Shown: piece after piece, positions 1 through 7,540 of the stretch
How positions within the stretch are numbered: position 1 is the first letter of the stretch
How the letters are laid out: every line of letters starts with the position of its first letter
NCBI GenBank assembly: GCA_017656145.1
Contig: JACDOI010000026.1
Location: 1-33,968, forward strand
Reading direction: 5' to 3'
DNA length: 33,968 bases
Source: Bacillota bacterium
GTDB taxonomy: Bacteria; Bacillota; Limnochordia; Limnochordales; ZCTH02-B6
Made by a program: the position numbers and the translations under genes
The notes under the pieces: model-generated
The model's input: the letters and a program-made list of their open reading frames with translations, nothing else
Told to the model about the DNA's origin: nothing
The model's database searches: none

Positions 1-1109
1 TCGATGGCAACAACAAGATTCACATCCTGGAGGCGGTTAACGCCGGCGGCGACGTCGTGCTCCGTAACGCTTCCAGCCGGCTTGATATCCTCTCGATCGC
101 TCAGGACGGCGGCGACGTCATCGTCGAGCAGCTAGGCGATCTGGCGGTTGTGGGTAGTGTCCAAACTGATCGTGACCTCGTCATCTCCGCGAGTGGTTCG
201 ATCGTCAACCGCAACGGCAACGATGTCGTGATCCTTTCCGCCCGCAATATCGACCTTGACTCCGCTGGGGCGTCAATCGGTGAAGAGGATCGGCGCATCG
301 TCGCGGCGGTCCAAGGGCAGGTCAACGCGGCAGCCGCTGGGGATATCTTCCTTGAAGTGCGGGGCGGCCGGCTGCTCGCTGATAGGCTCCATAGCGCAGC
401 GGGAAGCATTGACCTGCTCGCGCTGGAAGGCATCGAGGTGGGGCACATGTCGGTGTCGCAGGGAGCTCGGCTGCGGGCCGGCCAGATCCAGGTGGATGAC
501 ATGCTCCACACCGGCGAGGCGCCGTTGCGGCTTGTGGTGCAGGGTGTATCGGGCATGACTGATTCGGCCGTCATCCGCGTCGCGTCGGATAAGGGCATTG
601 CGGTTGACCTCCTCAACGCCGATTACGCCCGGATCGACGCGAACGCGGACATGCTCCATCTCCTGGCCACGCGAATCGGAACCGTCGGGGAGTTTAGCAA
701 TCGGTACTACACCGCGCGAGTCGACAATGTCGACCGGGCTCTCTTCGACGTCGACTTGCAGCTGTACGCGCGGGGCAAAACCTTCTCCCTCCTGATGGAC
801 GGTGATCAGAAGATGGATGTCAGCGGCGCGCTCATCATTGACTATAGTCCGGAGTTGGATTTGGGAGCGTCGAACGATCAAATGAGCAGCACCGAGATGA
901 TCGAGATACTGCCCTACATCCTGGACACCGCGTCCGTCGGCACGGATCACGACCCGAGCGAGTCCGGTTCCAACGGCATCGGGATCGATGAAGAGATTGA
1001 TGTTCTGTATCGGTTCGTAGATGACGAGGACGACGAGGATGACGAGGACGACGAGAGGAGCGGGGAGCTTTCCAAATCCGATGAGGAATCCGGAGAGGAA
1101 CGCCAGTGA
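1..1109 (+). CDS. C-terminal part of a two-partner secretion exoprotein (TpsA-like), start outside window
   Basis: The reading frame is open from base 3 with no start, so only the last ~369 residues are present. The sequence is a string of short beta-strand repeats (patterns such as SGSIVNRNGNDVVI, AGDIFLEVRGG, AGSIDLLALEGIEV), as expected for the right-handed beta-helix of filamentous-haemagglutinin-like exoproteins. The frame closes with an acidic tail of four DDE triplets followed by a Ser/Glu/Lys-rich stretch. It overlaps the TpsB gene by four bases (GTGA), the usual tpsA-tpsB coupling. By family knowledge such proteins cross the outer membrane through TpsB and act as adhesins, haemolysins or toxins. 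Nothing in this end resembles a CDI toxin domain, and no TPS N-domain can be seen because that end is missing. The function of this particular exoprotein is unknown. Confidence 0.75.
   Translation, partial: DGNNKIHILEAVNAGGDVVLRNASSRLDILSIAQDGGDVIVEQLGDLAVVGSVQTDRDLVISASGSIVNRNGNDVVILSARNIDLDSAGASIGEEDRRIVAAVQGQVNAAAAGDIFLEVRGGRLLADRLHSAAGSIDLLALEGIEVGHMSVSQGARLRAGQIQVDDMLHTGEAPLRLVVQGVSGMTDSAVIRVASDKGIAVDLLNADYARIDANADMLHLLATRIGTVGEFSNRYYTARVDNVDRALFDVDLQLYARGKTFSLLMDGDQKMDVSGALIIDYSPELDLGASNDQMSSTEMIEILPYILDTASVGTDHDPSESGSNGIGIDEEIDVLYRFVDDEDDEDDEDDERSGELSKSDEESGEERQ
1020..1055 (+). repeat. four tandem 9-bp units coding (Asp-Asp-Glu)4
   Basis: GATGACGAG and GACGACGAG alternate twice, so the tract is also a perfect 18-bp unit present twice. 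It lies in frame near the 3' end of the exoprotein gene and keeps the frame whatever the copy number. Confidence 0.9.
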
Positions 1110-2638
1110 GGTCGTGGGGCGCGGCTGGACTGCGCGGCACGGTCGTTGCGGTCGGTTGTCTCCTCATTTGCGTCGCCGCGCCCCGCCTTCCTGTGGCGGT
1201 GGGCGCGGAGGCTAGCCAGGAAGCAAACACCGTGTATGTGCGGAAGATTGTTACGGATCCTTCCGAGATCCTCACCGAAGCGGAGATTCGGGAGATGGTG
1301 GGAGAGTATGAGGACCGCAATCTGACCATCGATGAACTCCGCGCGATCGTCGAACGCATCAATGCCCTCTATGCCGAAAGGGGGTACGTAACCGCACAGG
1401 CGTTCCTCCCACCTCAGACGGTTGAGGACGGCATCGTACACATCACGTTGATCGAAGGCCGTGTGGGCGAGGTCGCCGTCGTGGGCAACAATTCGACACA
1501 TAGTTCGTACGTGACACGACGCATGTCGCTGCGATCGGGAGATCTCGTCCGGCTTGATACGCTGGAGGCGGATATCGCACGCTTTAACGAGACCAACGAC
1601 GTCCAGCTCCACGCCCAGCTCAAACCGGGCGAATCCTTTGGCACGACCGATATCAACTTCGTGCTCTACGAACCGCCGCGCTTTGCGGGAACGCTTTCTT
1701 TCGGCAACTCCGGACGAAGCGAGACGGGGATGGCTCAAAGCGGCATCACGTTGACCAACCGGAGCTTGTTCGGCCGGCGAGACGCGTTTGACCTCACCTG
1801 GCGGCAGGCGGAAGGGTCCCGGTCGCTCTCGCTCGCTTATGAATTTCCCGTCGGTCTCATGGGCTCCCGCATGTCGGCCCGGTACGATCAAAGCGAGGTG
1901 GGAATTTTCAACGGCGCCTTTGCAGAACTTGATGTCGGAAGCAAATCGTACGGGGCCGGCATCGGGTGGCGGAGGCCCTTGGTCCTGGAGCCGGGTGCGA
2001 GGGTTGACGGCTTCGCTGAATTCCAGGACACCCGCTTAATATCGTATTTTTCTGGAGCAAAGCTCACATCGAGCCATACCCAGCGGATGTCCCTGGGGTT
2101 TGTATCGCAAAAGTCCAGCGAGCGGAGCAGCCTCGAGACGCAGTATACTGTTGCGTACGGCAGGTATGCCGAGGAGGAGGAAGACGAGCAGCAGTTCTTG
2201 CGATACAACGCCAGCGTGACGTATCAATCGTTCCCCTCCGAGAGGTGGACGCTAAGGTTCCGGGTGAACGTTCAGATCTCCCCGGACCGCTTGCTCCCGC
2301 CGTCCGAGCAGTTTTCCGTGGGCGGGGGCGCTACGGTGCGAGGGTATTCCAGTGGGACGATAACAGGTGATCAAGGGTACTTCGTGAGTGCTGATGCGAC
2401 CGCACACCTCGCATCCTGGCTCAATGGGTTCGTCTTTCTCGATCACGGTGCCGCTTATCCTTACAAAGGAAAAAGCAAGTCGTCCAGTTCCGTGAAATCC
2501 ATCACCAGCACCGGAGTGGGGTTCACGTTCGCGTTTTTGCAGCGCTTCGTTGGTACCGTCGTTTACGGGATACCCCTGGGGGACGATGGGAGTGGGGCTT
2601 CTGGAACGCTCCATTTTCACGTGGAAATGCGATTTTGA
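1106..2638 (+). CDS. TpsB outer-membrane transporter (ShlB/FhaC/HecB family)
   Basis: This 510-residue protein should export the upstream exoprotein across an outer membrane. A signal peptide covers about residues 1-34 (hydrophobic core 10-30). Two POTRA-type domains follow (about 42-118 and 119-188), then a 16-strand-type beta-barrel to the C-terminus. The diagnostic VRGY motif, which in FhaC lies on the loop plugging the pore, is at 411-414 within GGGATVRGY. The protein ends in Phe (HFHVEMRF), the usual C-terminal signal for barrel insertion by the BAM machinery. The GTG start overlaps the stop of the exoprotein gene and has GGAGAGG upstream. Length is a little short of the 550-590 typical of the family; no separate N-terminal plug helix is obvious. 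Presence of this barrel is the strongest sign that the host has an outer membrane. Confidence 0.93.
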   Translation: MRSWGAAGLRGTVVAVGCLLICVAAPRLPVAVGAEASQEANTVYVRKIVTDPSEILTEAEIREMVGEYEDRNLTIDELRAIVERINALYAERGYVTAQAFLPPQTVEDGIVHITLIEGRVGEVAVVGNNSTHSSYVTRRMSLRSGDLVRLDTLEADIARFNETNDVQLHAQLKPGESFGTTDINFVLYEPPRFAGTLSFGNSGRSETGMAQSGITLTNRSLFGRRDAFDLTWRQAEGSRSLSLAYEFPVGLMGSRMSARYDQSEVGIFNGAFAELDVGSKSYGAGIGWRRPLVLEPGARVDGFAEFQDTRLISYFSGAKLTSSHTQRMSLGFVSQKSSERSSLETQYTVAYGRYAEEEEDEQQFLRYNASVTYQSFPSERWTLRFRVNVQISPDRLLPPSEQFSVGGGATVRGYSSGTITGDQGYFVSADATAHLASWLNGFVFLDHGAAYPYKGKSKSSSSVKSITSTGVGFTFAFLQRFVGTVVYGIPLGDDGSGASGTLHFHVEMRF

Positions 2639-2654
2639 GAATGCGATTTTGAGC
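2627..2654 (+). repeat. 14-bp tandem duplication over the tpsB stop codon
   Basis: ATGCGATTTTGAGA (2627-2640) is followed directly by ATGCGATTTTGAGC (2641-2654). The first copy carries the last three codons and stop of the transporter gene; the second is noncoding and out of frame. Confidence 0.9.
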
Positions 2655-2675
2655 CGGTTCTGCTAACTCGGCCTT

Positions 2676-2691
2676 CGCGTGTTTTCACGCG
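2676..2691. terminator. small hairpin between converging tpsB and kinase genes
   Basis: CGCGTG and CACGCG pair around a TTTT loop. The hairpin covers the kinase stop codon and lies 38 bases after the tpsB stop. It has no good U-tract on either strand, so terminator function is weak inference. Confidence 0.3.
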
Positions 2692-4709
2692 GTCCGGCTT
2701 TCCCGCGGATGCTCGGGCTGGTCCGGCTTGAGGGGAATGGAGACACGCAACGTCGTGCCTTTGCCGGGCGAGCCGGTGAGCGTCCAATGGCCGCCCAGGT
2801 CGCTAACCCGAGCGTCGATGGTCTGAAGGCCGAGGCCGCTGGAAGGAGATTTTGGATCAAAGCCGACCCCGTCGTCGGCCAACGTAAGCTCAAGGTAATT
2901 GCCCGAATCTCGATGGGTGATGGCAAGAGACAGCCGGATGCGTTGAGCCTTGGCGTGGCGGGAGATGTTGTTGAGCCCCTCTTCGACAATGCGGTAGACG
3001 CCTAGCCTTAAATCGTAGTGGAAACCGCCGGTTTCGGCTTGATCCATGGCCTCGACGTCTGGATCGACATCAAAGTGGACCCGATAGCTCTCTTCAAAAG
3101 TGTCAAGGAGCGATTCGATAGCCGCCACGATGCCCGCGCCGACTGCTGCCGGATGCAGTTGTCTCCCGACGCTGCGGATATCGTCCTCGCGCACCTGGTC
3201 CAGCAGCTGTTTGGCATCGGTGAGGTAGGCTCCAGCCGCAGCGATGTCGTGACTCATCGCTCGTTCGGCCTGGTCGATCCTGCGGATCGCAGTAAAGAGT
3301 CGCCCTTGGGTGCGTCCGTGTAGCGTTTCGGCAATGCGGCGTCGCAAGTGCTCTTCCCTAAGAGTCATCAGCCGGCGGTACTCTTTGAGCTTCTTCAGTT
3401 GCCACTCCGTCTTTGCCAGCATCCGGGCGTTTTCGGTGGCAAGAGTGAGCGCCTGTTGGTATGTGCGGGCCGAACGGACGGCAAGGAACAAGCATTGCGA
3501 AAGGACGAGGACGAAGATGCCCATGGGGATGAGCTCGGCCACCGCGGCGATGCCCGTGTAACGTAGCAGTGTCACGAGGGACGCGACGATGGTCGCCACG
3601 ATGCCGCCAAGAAAGAGACGGGAGTCGGGGCGCCCGCGTGCTACGGCCCGAAAACTCACGTAGACGAAGTAGAGAAGGATGGCTGCGAAGAGGAGCAGAT
3701 ACGGTGGGATGATCCGGGATGAGAGTCGACCCGGCAACACGAGGACGGCCGCACCTCCCAAGATCGCGACGGCCGTCCAGCATCTTCCGATGAGCGTCGA
3801 CACATCCTCAGGGAAGAGAGCTCGCAGGTAGAAGAGGAAGATGGTGGGACTTACGAAGTCCATCAGGTACTCAATCTTGAGCGCCATCTCCCAGGGAAGC
3901 TCCGTCGTGACGCGGGCTAAGATGTGATCGCCCGTGACCAACATTCGCAATGCGATGGATAGAAGGAAGAGACTAAAGTAGCCATCGGCGCGGTTTTCCC
4001 TGCGCAACGCGTAGATGCCCGCGAAGAAAATCGCCATGATAAGGTTGGCGCCAAAAAGGGTTGCTCCGGTGACCTCGAGCCGCCGTTGTTTTAAGGCGAT
4101 CTGGTCGGCGGTTCCCAATTCGAGACGCCTTGGGATGCCGCCCTCTCGAAAGTGGAAGTTGGAGACGTGCAACACCAAGTCGACGTGGCGATCTGCCGGG
4201 CGAAAGCGCGCGATCTCAGGGCGAAACTGAGGTTTTTCCTCGGGCCTGGAGCGAGCCAGACGACCATTGGCGGCCAAAAGATCGCCGTCGACCCAAAGCT
4301 CGTAACTGGTGTTGACGTAGGGGACGAAAATAGCGAGCTCATCTTTTGTTGGATTGCGAGAGTCGGCGACCGTGCGGGGAAGGAGGATCTTCAGCCGATA
4401 CGTCGCGAAGCCGTCACTGCCCATGGGAGCGCCCGACTGATCCTGATACCCGTTCCACGACCCCGGGACCGGGATCAATCGGGGGGTTCGGGGGAGGCTT
4501 GAGGCGTCCAAAGCGTCGGGAGGAAGAAAGAGTCCACCGTAAAACTCCCACTCGCCGTTCAGCGCGACGATCCCGTCTCTTTGAAAGTCCCAATCGGCCA
4601 GATCGAGCACGCCTTCCACGGCACGAGGAGCCGCGCGGCTTACCGTCGTAACAAGGATAAAGATGATGAAGGCAAGCGAGGATCTGAGAAAAACCGAATA
4701 CATACGCAT
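2685..4709 (-). CDS. 7TMR-DISM sensor histidine kinase, NarL/LytS-like kinase core
   Basis: A 674-residue membrane sensor kinase (GTG at 4730 would add 7 residues; neither start has a clear ribosome site). A signal peptide occupies about residues 3-27. An extracytoplasmic beta-sandwich (7TMR-DISMED2-like, about 30-200, with NGEWEFYGG and VPGSWNGY) precedes seven hydrophobic helices (about 213-410), then a coiled linker and a HisKA_3-like dimerisation region. The candidate phosphoacceptor is His464 in RRRIAETLHGR, but the acidic residue that normally follows (His-Asp/Glu) is Gly465. The ATPase domain has an N-box (EEGLNNISRHAKA), G1 (DDGVGFD, 612-618) and G2 (GLGLQ, 625-629). Partner is the divergent LuxR-type regulator at 4794. 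The ligand is unknown; DISMED2 domains are thought to bind carbohydrates. Confidence 0.85.
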   Translation of the reverse strand: MRMYSVFLRSSLAFIIFILVTTVSRAAPRAVEGVLDLADWDFQRDGIVALNGEWEFYGGLFLPPDALDASSLPRTPRLIPVPGSWNGYQDQSGAPMGSDGFATYRLKILLPRTVADSRNPTKDELAIFVPYVNTSYELWVDGDLLAANGRLARSRPEEKPQFRPEIARFRPADRHVDLVLHVSNFHFREGGIPRRLELGTADQIALKQRRLEVTGATLFGANLIMAIFFAGIYALRRENRADGYFSLFLLSIALRMLVTGDHILARVTTELPWEMALKIEYLMDFVSPTIFLFYLRALFPEDVSTLIGRCWTAVAILGGAAVLVLPGRLSSRIIPPYLLLFAAILLYFVYVSFRAVARGRPDSRLFLGGIVATIVASLVTLLRYTGIAAVAELIPMGIFVLVLSQCLFLAVRSARTYQQALTLATENARMLAKTEWQLKKLKEYRRLMTLREEHLRRRIAETLHGRTQGRLFTAIRRIDQAERAMSHDIAAAGAYLTDAKQLLDQVREDDIRSVGRQLHPAAVGAGIVAAIESLLDTFEESYRVHFDVDPDVEAMDQAETGGFHYDLRLGVYRIVEEGLNNISRHAKAQRIRLSLAITHRDSGNYLELTLADDGVGFDPKSPSSGLGLQTIDARVSDLGGHWTLTGSPGKGTTLRVSIPLKPDQPEHPRESRTA

Positions 4710-4745
4710 ACGCACTGTTATTCTCGACACCGCAGGGCTTTCCTA

Positions 4746-4765
4746 TCGCGGTCTTTTCACCGCGA
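4746..4765. promoter_or_regulatory. perfect inverted repeat between kinase and regulator genes
   Basis: TCGCGGT and ACCGCGA form 7-base arms around a 6-base spacer (CTTTTC). It sits centrally in the short divergent intergenic region, so it is a good candidate operator for the neighbouring NarL-type regulator or, alternatively, an RNA hairpin in the regulator leader. Confidence 0.55.
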
Positions 4766-4793
4766 GCGCAAGAGCAGAAAGGGAGCGGTCGAT

Positions 4794-5450
4794 GTGTCAC
4801 CTGTAAAGGTCCTCGTCGTTGAAGATGAGCATCTTTTTCGGGAAATGCTTGCCATCACACTGTCCACCGACCCAGAAATACAGATTGTGGCATCGTACTC
4901 CAATGCCGCTGATGTTTTAGCTGATCTCGACACACTCTCCTTTAACGTGGCGATCCTCGATATACAGCTCGGCGGTGAAATGAACGGACACGAGTTAGGC
5001 ATGCAGCTGCGCCGATTGCGACCGGAAGTGGGGATTGTCCTCCTTTCCAATTTCCTTGAATTTGCCTTTCTCAATGCCTTGCGCAGGCGTCGCATGTCTG
5101 GCTGGTCTTACCTATTGAAGGATTCGGTGACGGATGTGGCGACTCTGCAAAGGGCGGTCAAGGGGACGGCCCGCGGCGACATCGTCCTCGATTCGCGCGT
5201 CACGGCGCACCTGCAGGCCCGTAGGGAGAGCCGTGTGGCGGCGCTGACCGAGCGCGAGAGGGAGATCCTGAGTCTGATCGCCGAAGGGTACAACAATCGG
5301 GCGATCGCCGATAAGGTCAATATTACCACCAAGTCTGTGGAGAATACCGTCAATCGCGTGTTTCACAAGATGGAGATCAACAGGAATGGAGACCTTCAAC
5401 CCCGTGTGGCCGCGGTCCTCACCTACCTGCGGGAGACGCGGGCGCGGTAG
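4794..5450 (+). CDS. NarL/FixJ-type response regulator
   Basis: A 218-residue two-domain regulator. The receiver domain (about 4-122) has the acidic pair Glu10/Asp11, phosphoacceptor Asp56 in VAILDIQL, Ser85 in the Thr/Ser position and Lys109 in YLLKD. The C-terminal LuxR-type helix-turn-helix (about 148-212) starts LTEREREILSLIAEGYNN and includes the recognition helix region TTKSVENTVNRVF. The GTG start was chosen because GGGAG lies 8 bases upstream and the receiver fold begins right after it; the frame is open further upstream but runs into the kinase promoter region. It should be phosphorylated by the divergent kinase. Targets cannot be read from the window, though the adjacent two-partner secretion genes are plausible. 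G+C is visibly lower than in genes to the right. Confidence 0.92.
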   Translation: MSPVKVLVVEDEHLFREMLAITLSTDPEIQIVASYSNAADVLADLDTLSFNVAILDIQLGGEMNGHELGMQLRRLRPEVGIVLLSNFLEFAFLNALRRRRMSGWSYLLKDSVTDVATLQRAVKGTARGDIVLDSRVTAHLQARRESRVAALTEREREILSLIAEGYNNRAIADKVNITTKSVENTVNRVFHKMEINRNGDLQPRVAAVLTYLRETRAR

Positions 5451-5562
5451 GATTTGATGAGACACCTGGCTGACCTTTGCCGTAGAAGGGGGCGCCATCC
5501 GGCAGCACGAGAGCACCGCGGCGCCAGAGCGATTGACTGGGGCCGGGAGATTTCTCCCCGCA
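5451..5562. other. gene-free gap between converging genes
   Basis: 112 bases between the regulator and the exporter. The only structure noticed is a short hairpin, GGGAG-ATTT-CTCCC at 5545-5558, without a U-tract. Confidence 0.5.
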
Positions 5563-7293
5563 TTACGATCGGCGGGTCATGACCATGTCGGCATCGGTCG
5601 CCCGCGCCGGTGCCCGCGACGAAGTTCCTTGTTCGGTAGGAGCCTTGTCCCGCAAGGGCAGCGGCTTGATCAGCGCAGTGAGGACCAGGGACAAGACGAC
5701 GAATAAAATCCCGGCGGCGAACAGCGGCTGGAAGGCCGCTGCCAGCCCCGAACGGATGGCCTCGATCACTTCCGGGGGCAACCCGCTCATTCGGGTAGGA
5801 TCGAACAGCGATGAGACGTCCTCCGCGAGCCCACCGGCCCCTCCGGCTTCGCTTGCAAGGCCCAAGGCGGCCAGCGCGTCGGGTGCGAAGCCGGCGCCCT
5901 GCAAAGCGCTTCCTTGAGCGCCGTTTTCGGCAACGCCGCCGGCGATGCCGGCCAGAGAGCGGGGCAGATGTTCCCGGAGGCTGGCCGTAAGCATGGTCCC
6001 AAGCAGTGCGATGCCCACCGTGCTGCCGACGTTGCGGAAAAACTGCACCGCGCTGGTGGCCACGCCCAGGTCCCGGTACGGGACGGCATTTTGCACAATG
6101 ACCGTATAGGTGTGCATCGAGGTGCCGAGGCCGATTCCGATGAGGCTCATCCGCAAGAGCAGCTCCCCCAGGGACGAGCCGGGTTCCAGCTGCCGCATGA
6201 GATAGAATCCCAACCCCATAAGGGGAAGGCCCGCGAGCATTTGCGGTTTGTAATGGCCGGTTTGGGTGATGAAATACCCATTCGCGGCGCTGACCAAAAT
6301 CAAGCCCAAATCGAGAGGGATCAGGACGAATCCGGAGCTGGCCACGCTTACCCCCATGACTCCTTGAGCGAACATGGGCACGAAGTAAATGGCTCCGAAC
6401 ATCCCCATGGCCAACGTCATGGACGCGACGCTCGAGGCCGCGAATACCGGGTTTTTCCACAGGTAGAGCGGGATGACCGGCTCGGGCGCTCGGCGCTGGG
6501 TAAGGACGAAGACGGTCAACACCAGCACGCCGGCCCCGTACAATCCAAGAACGGGCGCTGACGTCCACGGGTATTGGGTGCCCCCCCACGTCGTGGCCAG
6601 AAGCACCATTATAAGGCCCACCGTCAAGGTCGCGAAGCCGGCATAGTCGACCCAGGCCTCCCGGCGCCGGTGGGGAAGCTGCATGAACCGGCCGATGAAC
6701 CACAGGGCGAGGAAGCCGAAGGGAAGGTTGACGAAGAACAACCACCGCCACGAGAACTGCTCGGTGATCCAGCCGCCCAAAGGCGGCCCGCTGACGCTGG
6801 CCAGGCCGAAGGCCATGCCGATCAGGCCTTGGTATTTGCCCCGCTCCCGGGGAGATAGAATGTCGCCAATGATGGCCTGGGAAAGCGGCATCACCATTCC
6901 CATGCCGACGCCCTGCACGACCCGGGCGCCGACCAGCCACCAAAAGCTCTGGGCGAGGCCGGACAAAACCGAGGCGGTCATGAACAAGCCGAGGCCCAGC
7001 ATGTAGAACGGCTTGCGCCCGAACAGATCGCCCAGCTTGCCGACGCCGGGCACGACCACCGCCGAGGCGAGGGTTGCGCTCAGGGCCACCCAGCTGTAAT
7101 GGTCCATGCCGCCCAGCTCGGCCACGATGCGGGGAAGGGCCGGAGACACGATGGTCAAATTGAGGGCGGCCACCAGCATGCCGATCATGAGCCCGGCGAA
7201 GATCAGCCGCACTTGCCGGCGGGATACGTTTGGCACGTCGCCGTCGAGCAGGTTTGGGTCCTTCGTTTCCCGATTCGTCTCGTCCTGCGGCAA
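5563..7293 (-). CDS. DHA2-family (EmrB/QacA) MFS exporter
   Basis: A 576-residue proton-driven exporter with about 14 membrane helices, most likely for drugs or amphipathic compounds. Motif A (GKLGDLFGRKP) follows helix 2 and motif C-like GPPLGGW lies in helix 5. A region typical of the family (VATSAVQFFRNVGSTVGIALLG) precedes a long periplasmic loop between the last two helices. The DHA2 motif D1 (usually LDxTIVN) reads LNLTIVSPALP, so the conserved acidic residue of helix 1 is Asn45. I chose TTG at 7293 because AGGAGGT lies 10 bases upstream; an in-frame ATG at 7353 adds 20 residues but has no ribosome site. Divergent from the chemoreceptor gene; no membrane-fusion partner is adjacent. Substrate unknown. 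Confidence 0.9.
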   Translation of the reverse strand: MPQDETNRETKDPNLLDGDVPNVSRRQVRLIFAGLMIGMLVAALNLTIVSPALPRIVAELGGMDHYSWVALSATLASAVVVPGVGKLGDLFGRKPFYMLGLGLFMTASVLSGLAQSFWWLVGARVVQGVGMGMVMPLSQAIIGDILSPRERGKYQGLIGMAFGLASVSGPPLGGWITEQFSWRWLFFVNLPFGFLALWFIGRFMQLPHRRREAWVDYAGFATLTVGLIMVLLATTWGGTQYPWTSAPVLGLYGAGVLVLTVFVLTQRRAPEPVIPLYLWKNPVFAASSVASMTLAMGMFGAIYFVPMFAQGVMGVSVASSGFVLIPLDLGLILVSAANGYFITQTGHYKPQMLAGLPLMGLGFYLMRQLEPGSSLGELLLRMSLIGIGLGTSMHTYTVIVQNAVPYRDLGVATSAVQFFRNVGSTVGIALLGTMLTASLREHLPRSLAGIAGGVAENGAQGSALQGAGFAPDALAALGLASEAGGAGGLAEDVSSLFDPTRMSGLPPEVIEAIRSGLAAAFQPLFAAGILFVVLSLVLTALIKPLPLRDKAPTEQGTSSRAPARATDADMVMTRRS

Positions 7294-7456
7294 CCCGCAG
7301 CTCACCTCCTCGAACGGCGAGATGGTGCCGTCCCTCCCGGCCGCTGCCTCCATCGTAGCGAAGTGCCTTGCGGTCCGTCAACGCGCTGACAAGCTCACGG
7401 TTCCACGGAATTGTTAAAGCAGGCGGCTGCAGTCCCCGATACATAGATGAGGAGAG

Positions 7457-7476
7457 TCGGATTGTGTCGGATTGTG
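7457..7476. repeat. 10-bp direct repeat in the exporter/chemoreceptor intergenic region
   Basis: TCGGATTGTG occurs twice with no spacer. Spacing is one helical turn, which fits either a regulator site or a simple duplication. Confidence 0.8.
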
Positions 7477-7540
7477 GGCCCGGAACTCAGAAGCGCCGGG
7501 GGGCGGAGGCTGAAGTTGGCCGGGCCGGGGGGGTTTTGCG

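Noticed and set aside
5545-5558. Intrinsic terminator between regulator and exporter genes
   Set aside because: A short 5-bp stem without a U-tract on either strand.
5423-7444. 673-codon open frame on the minus strand over the exporter gene
   Set aside because: It lacks hydrophobic helices and family signatures and is Arg/Gly/Pro-rich; the exporter frame on the same strand carries motifs A and C.
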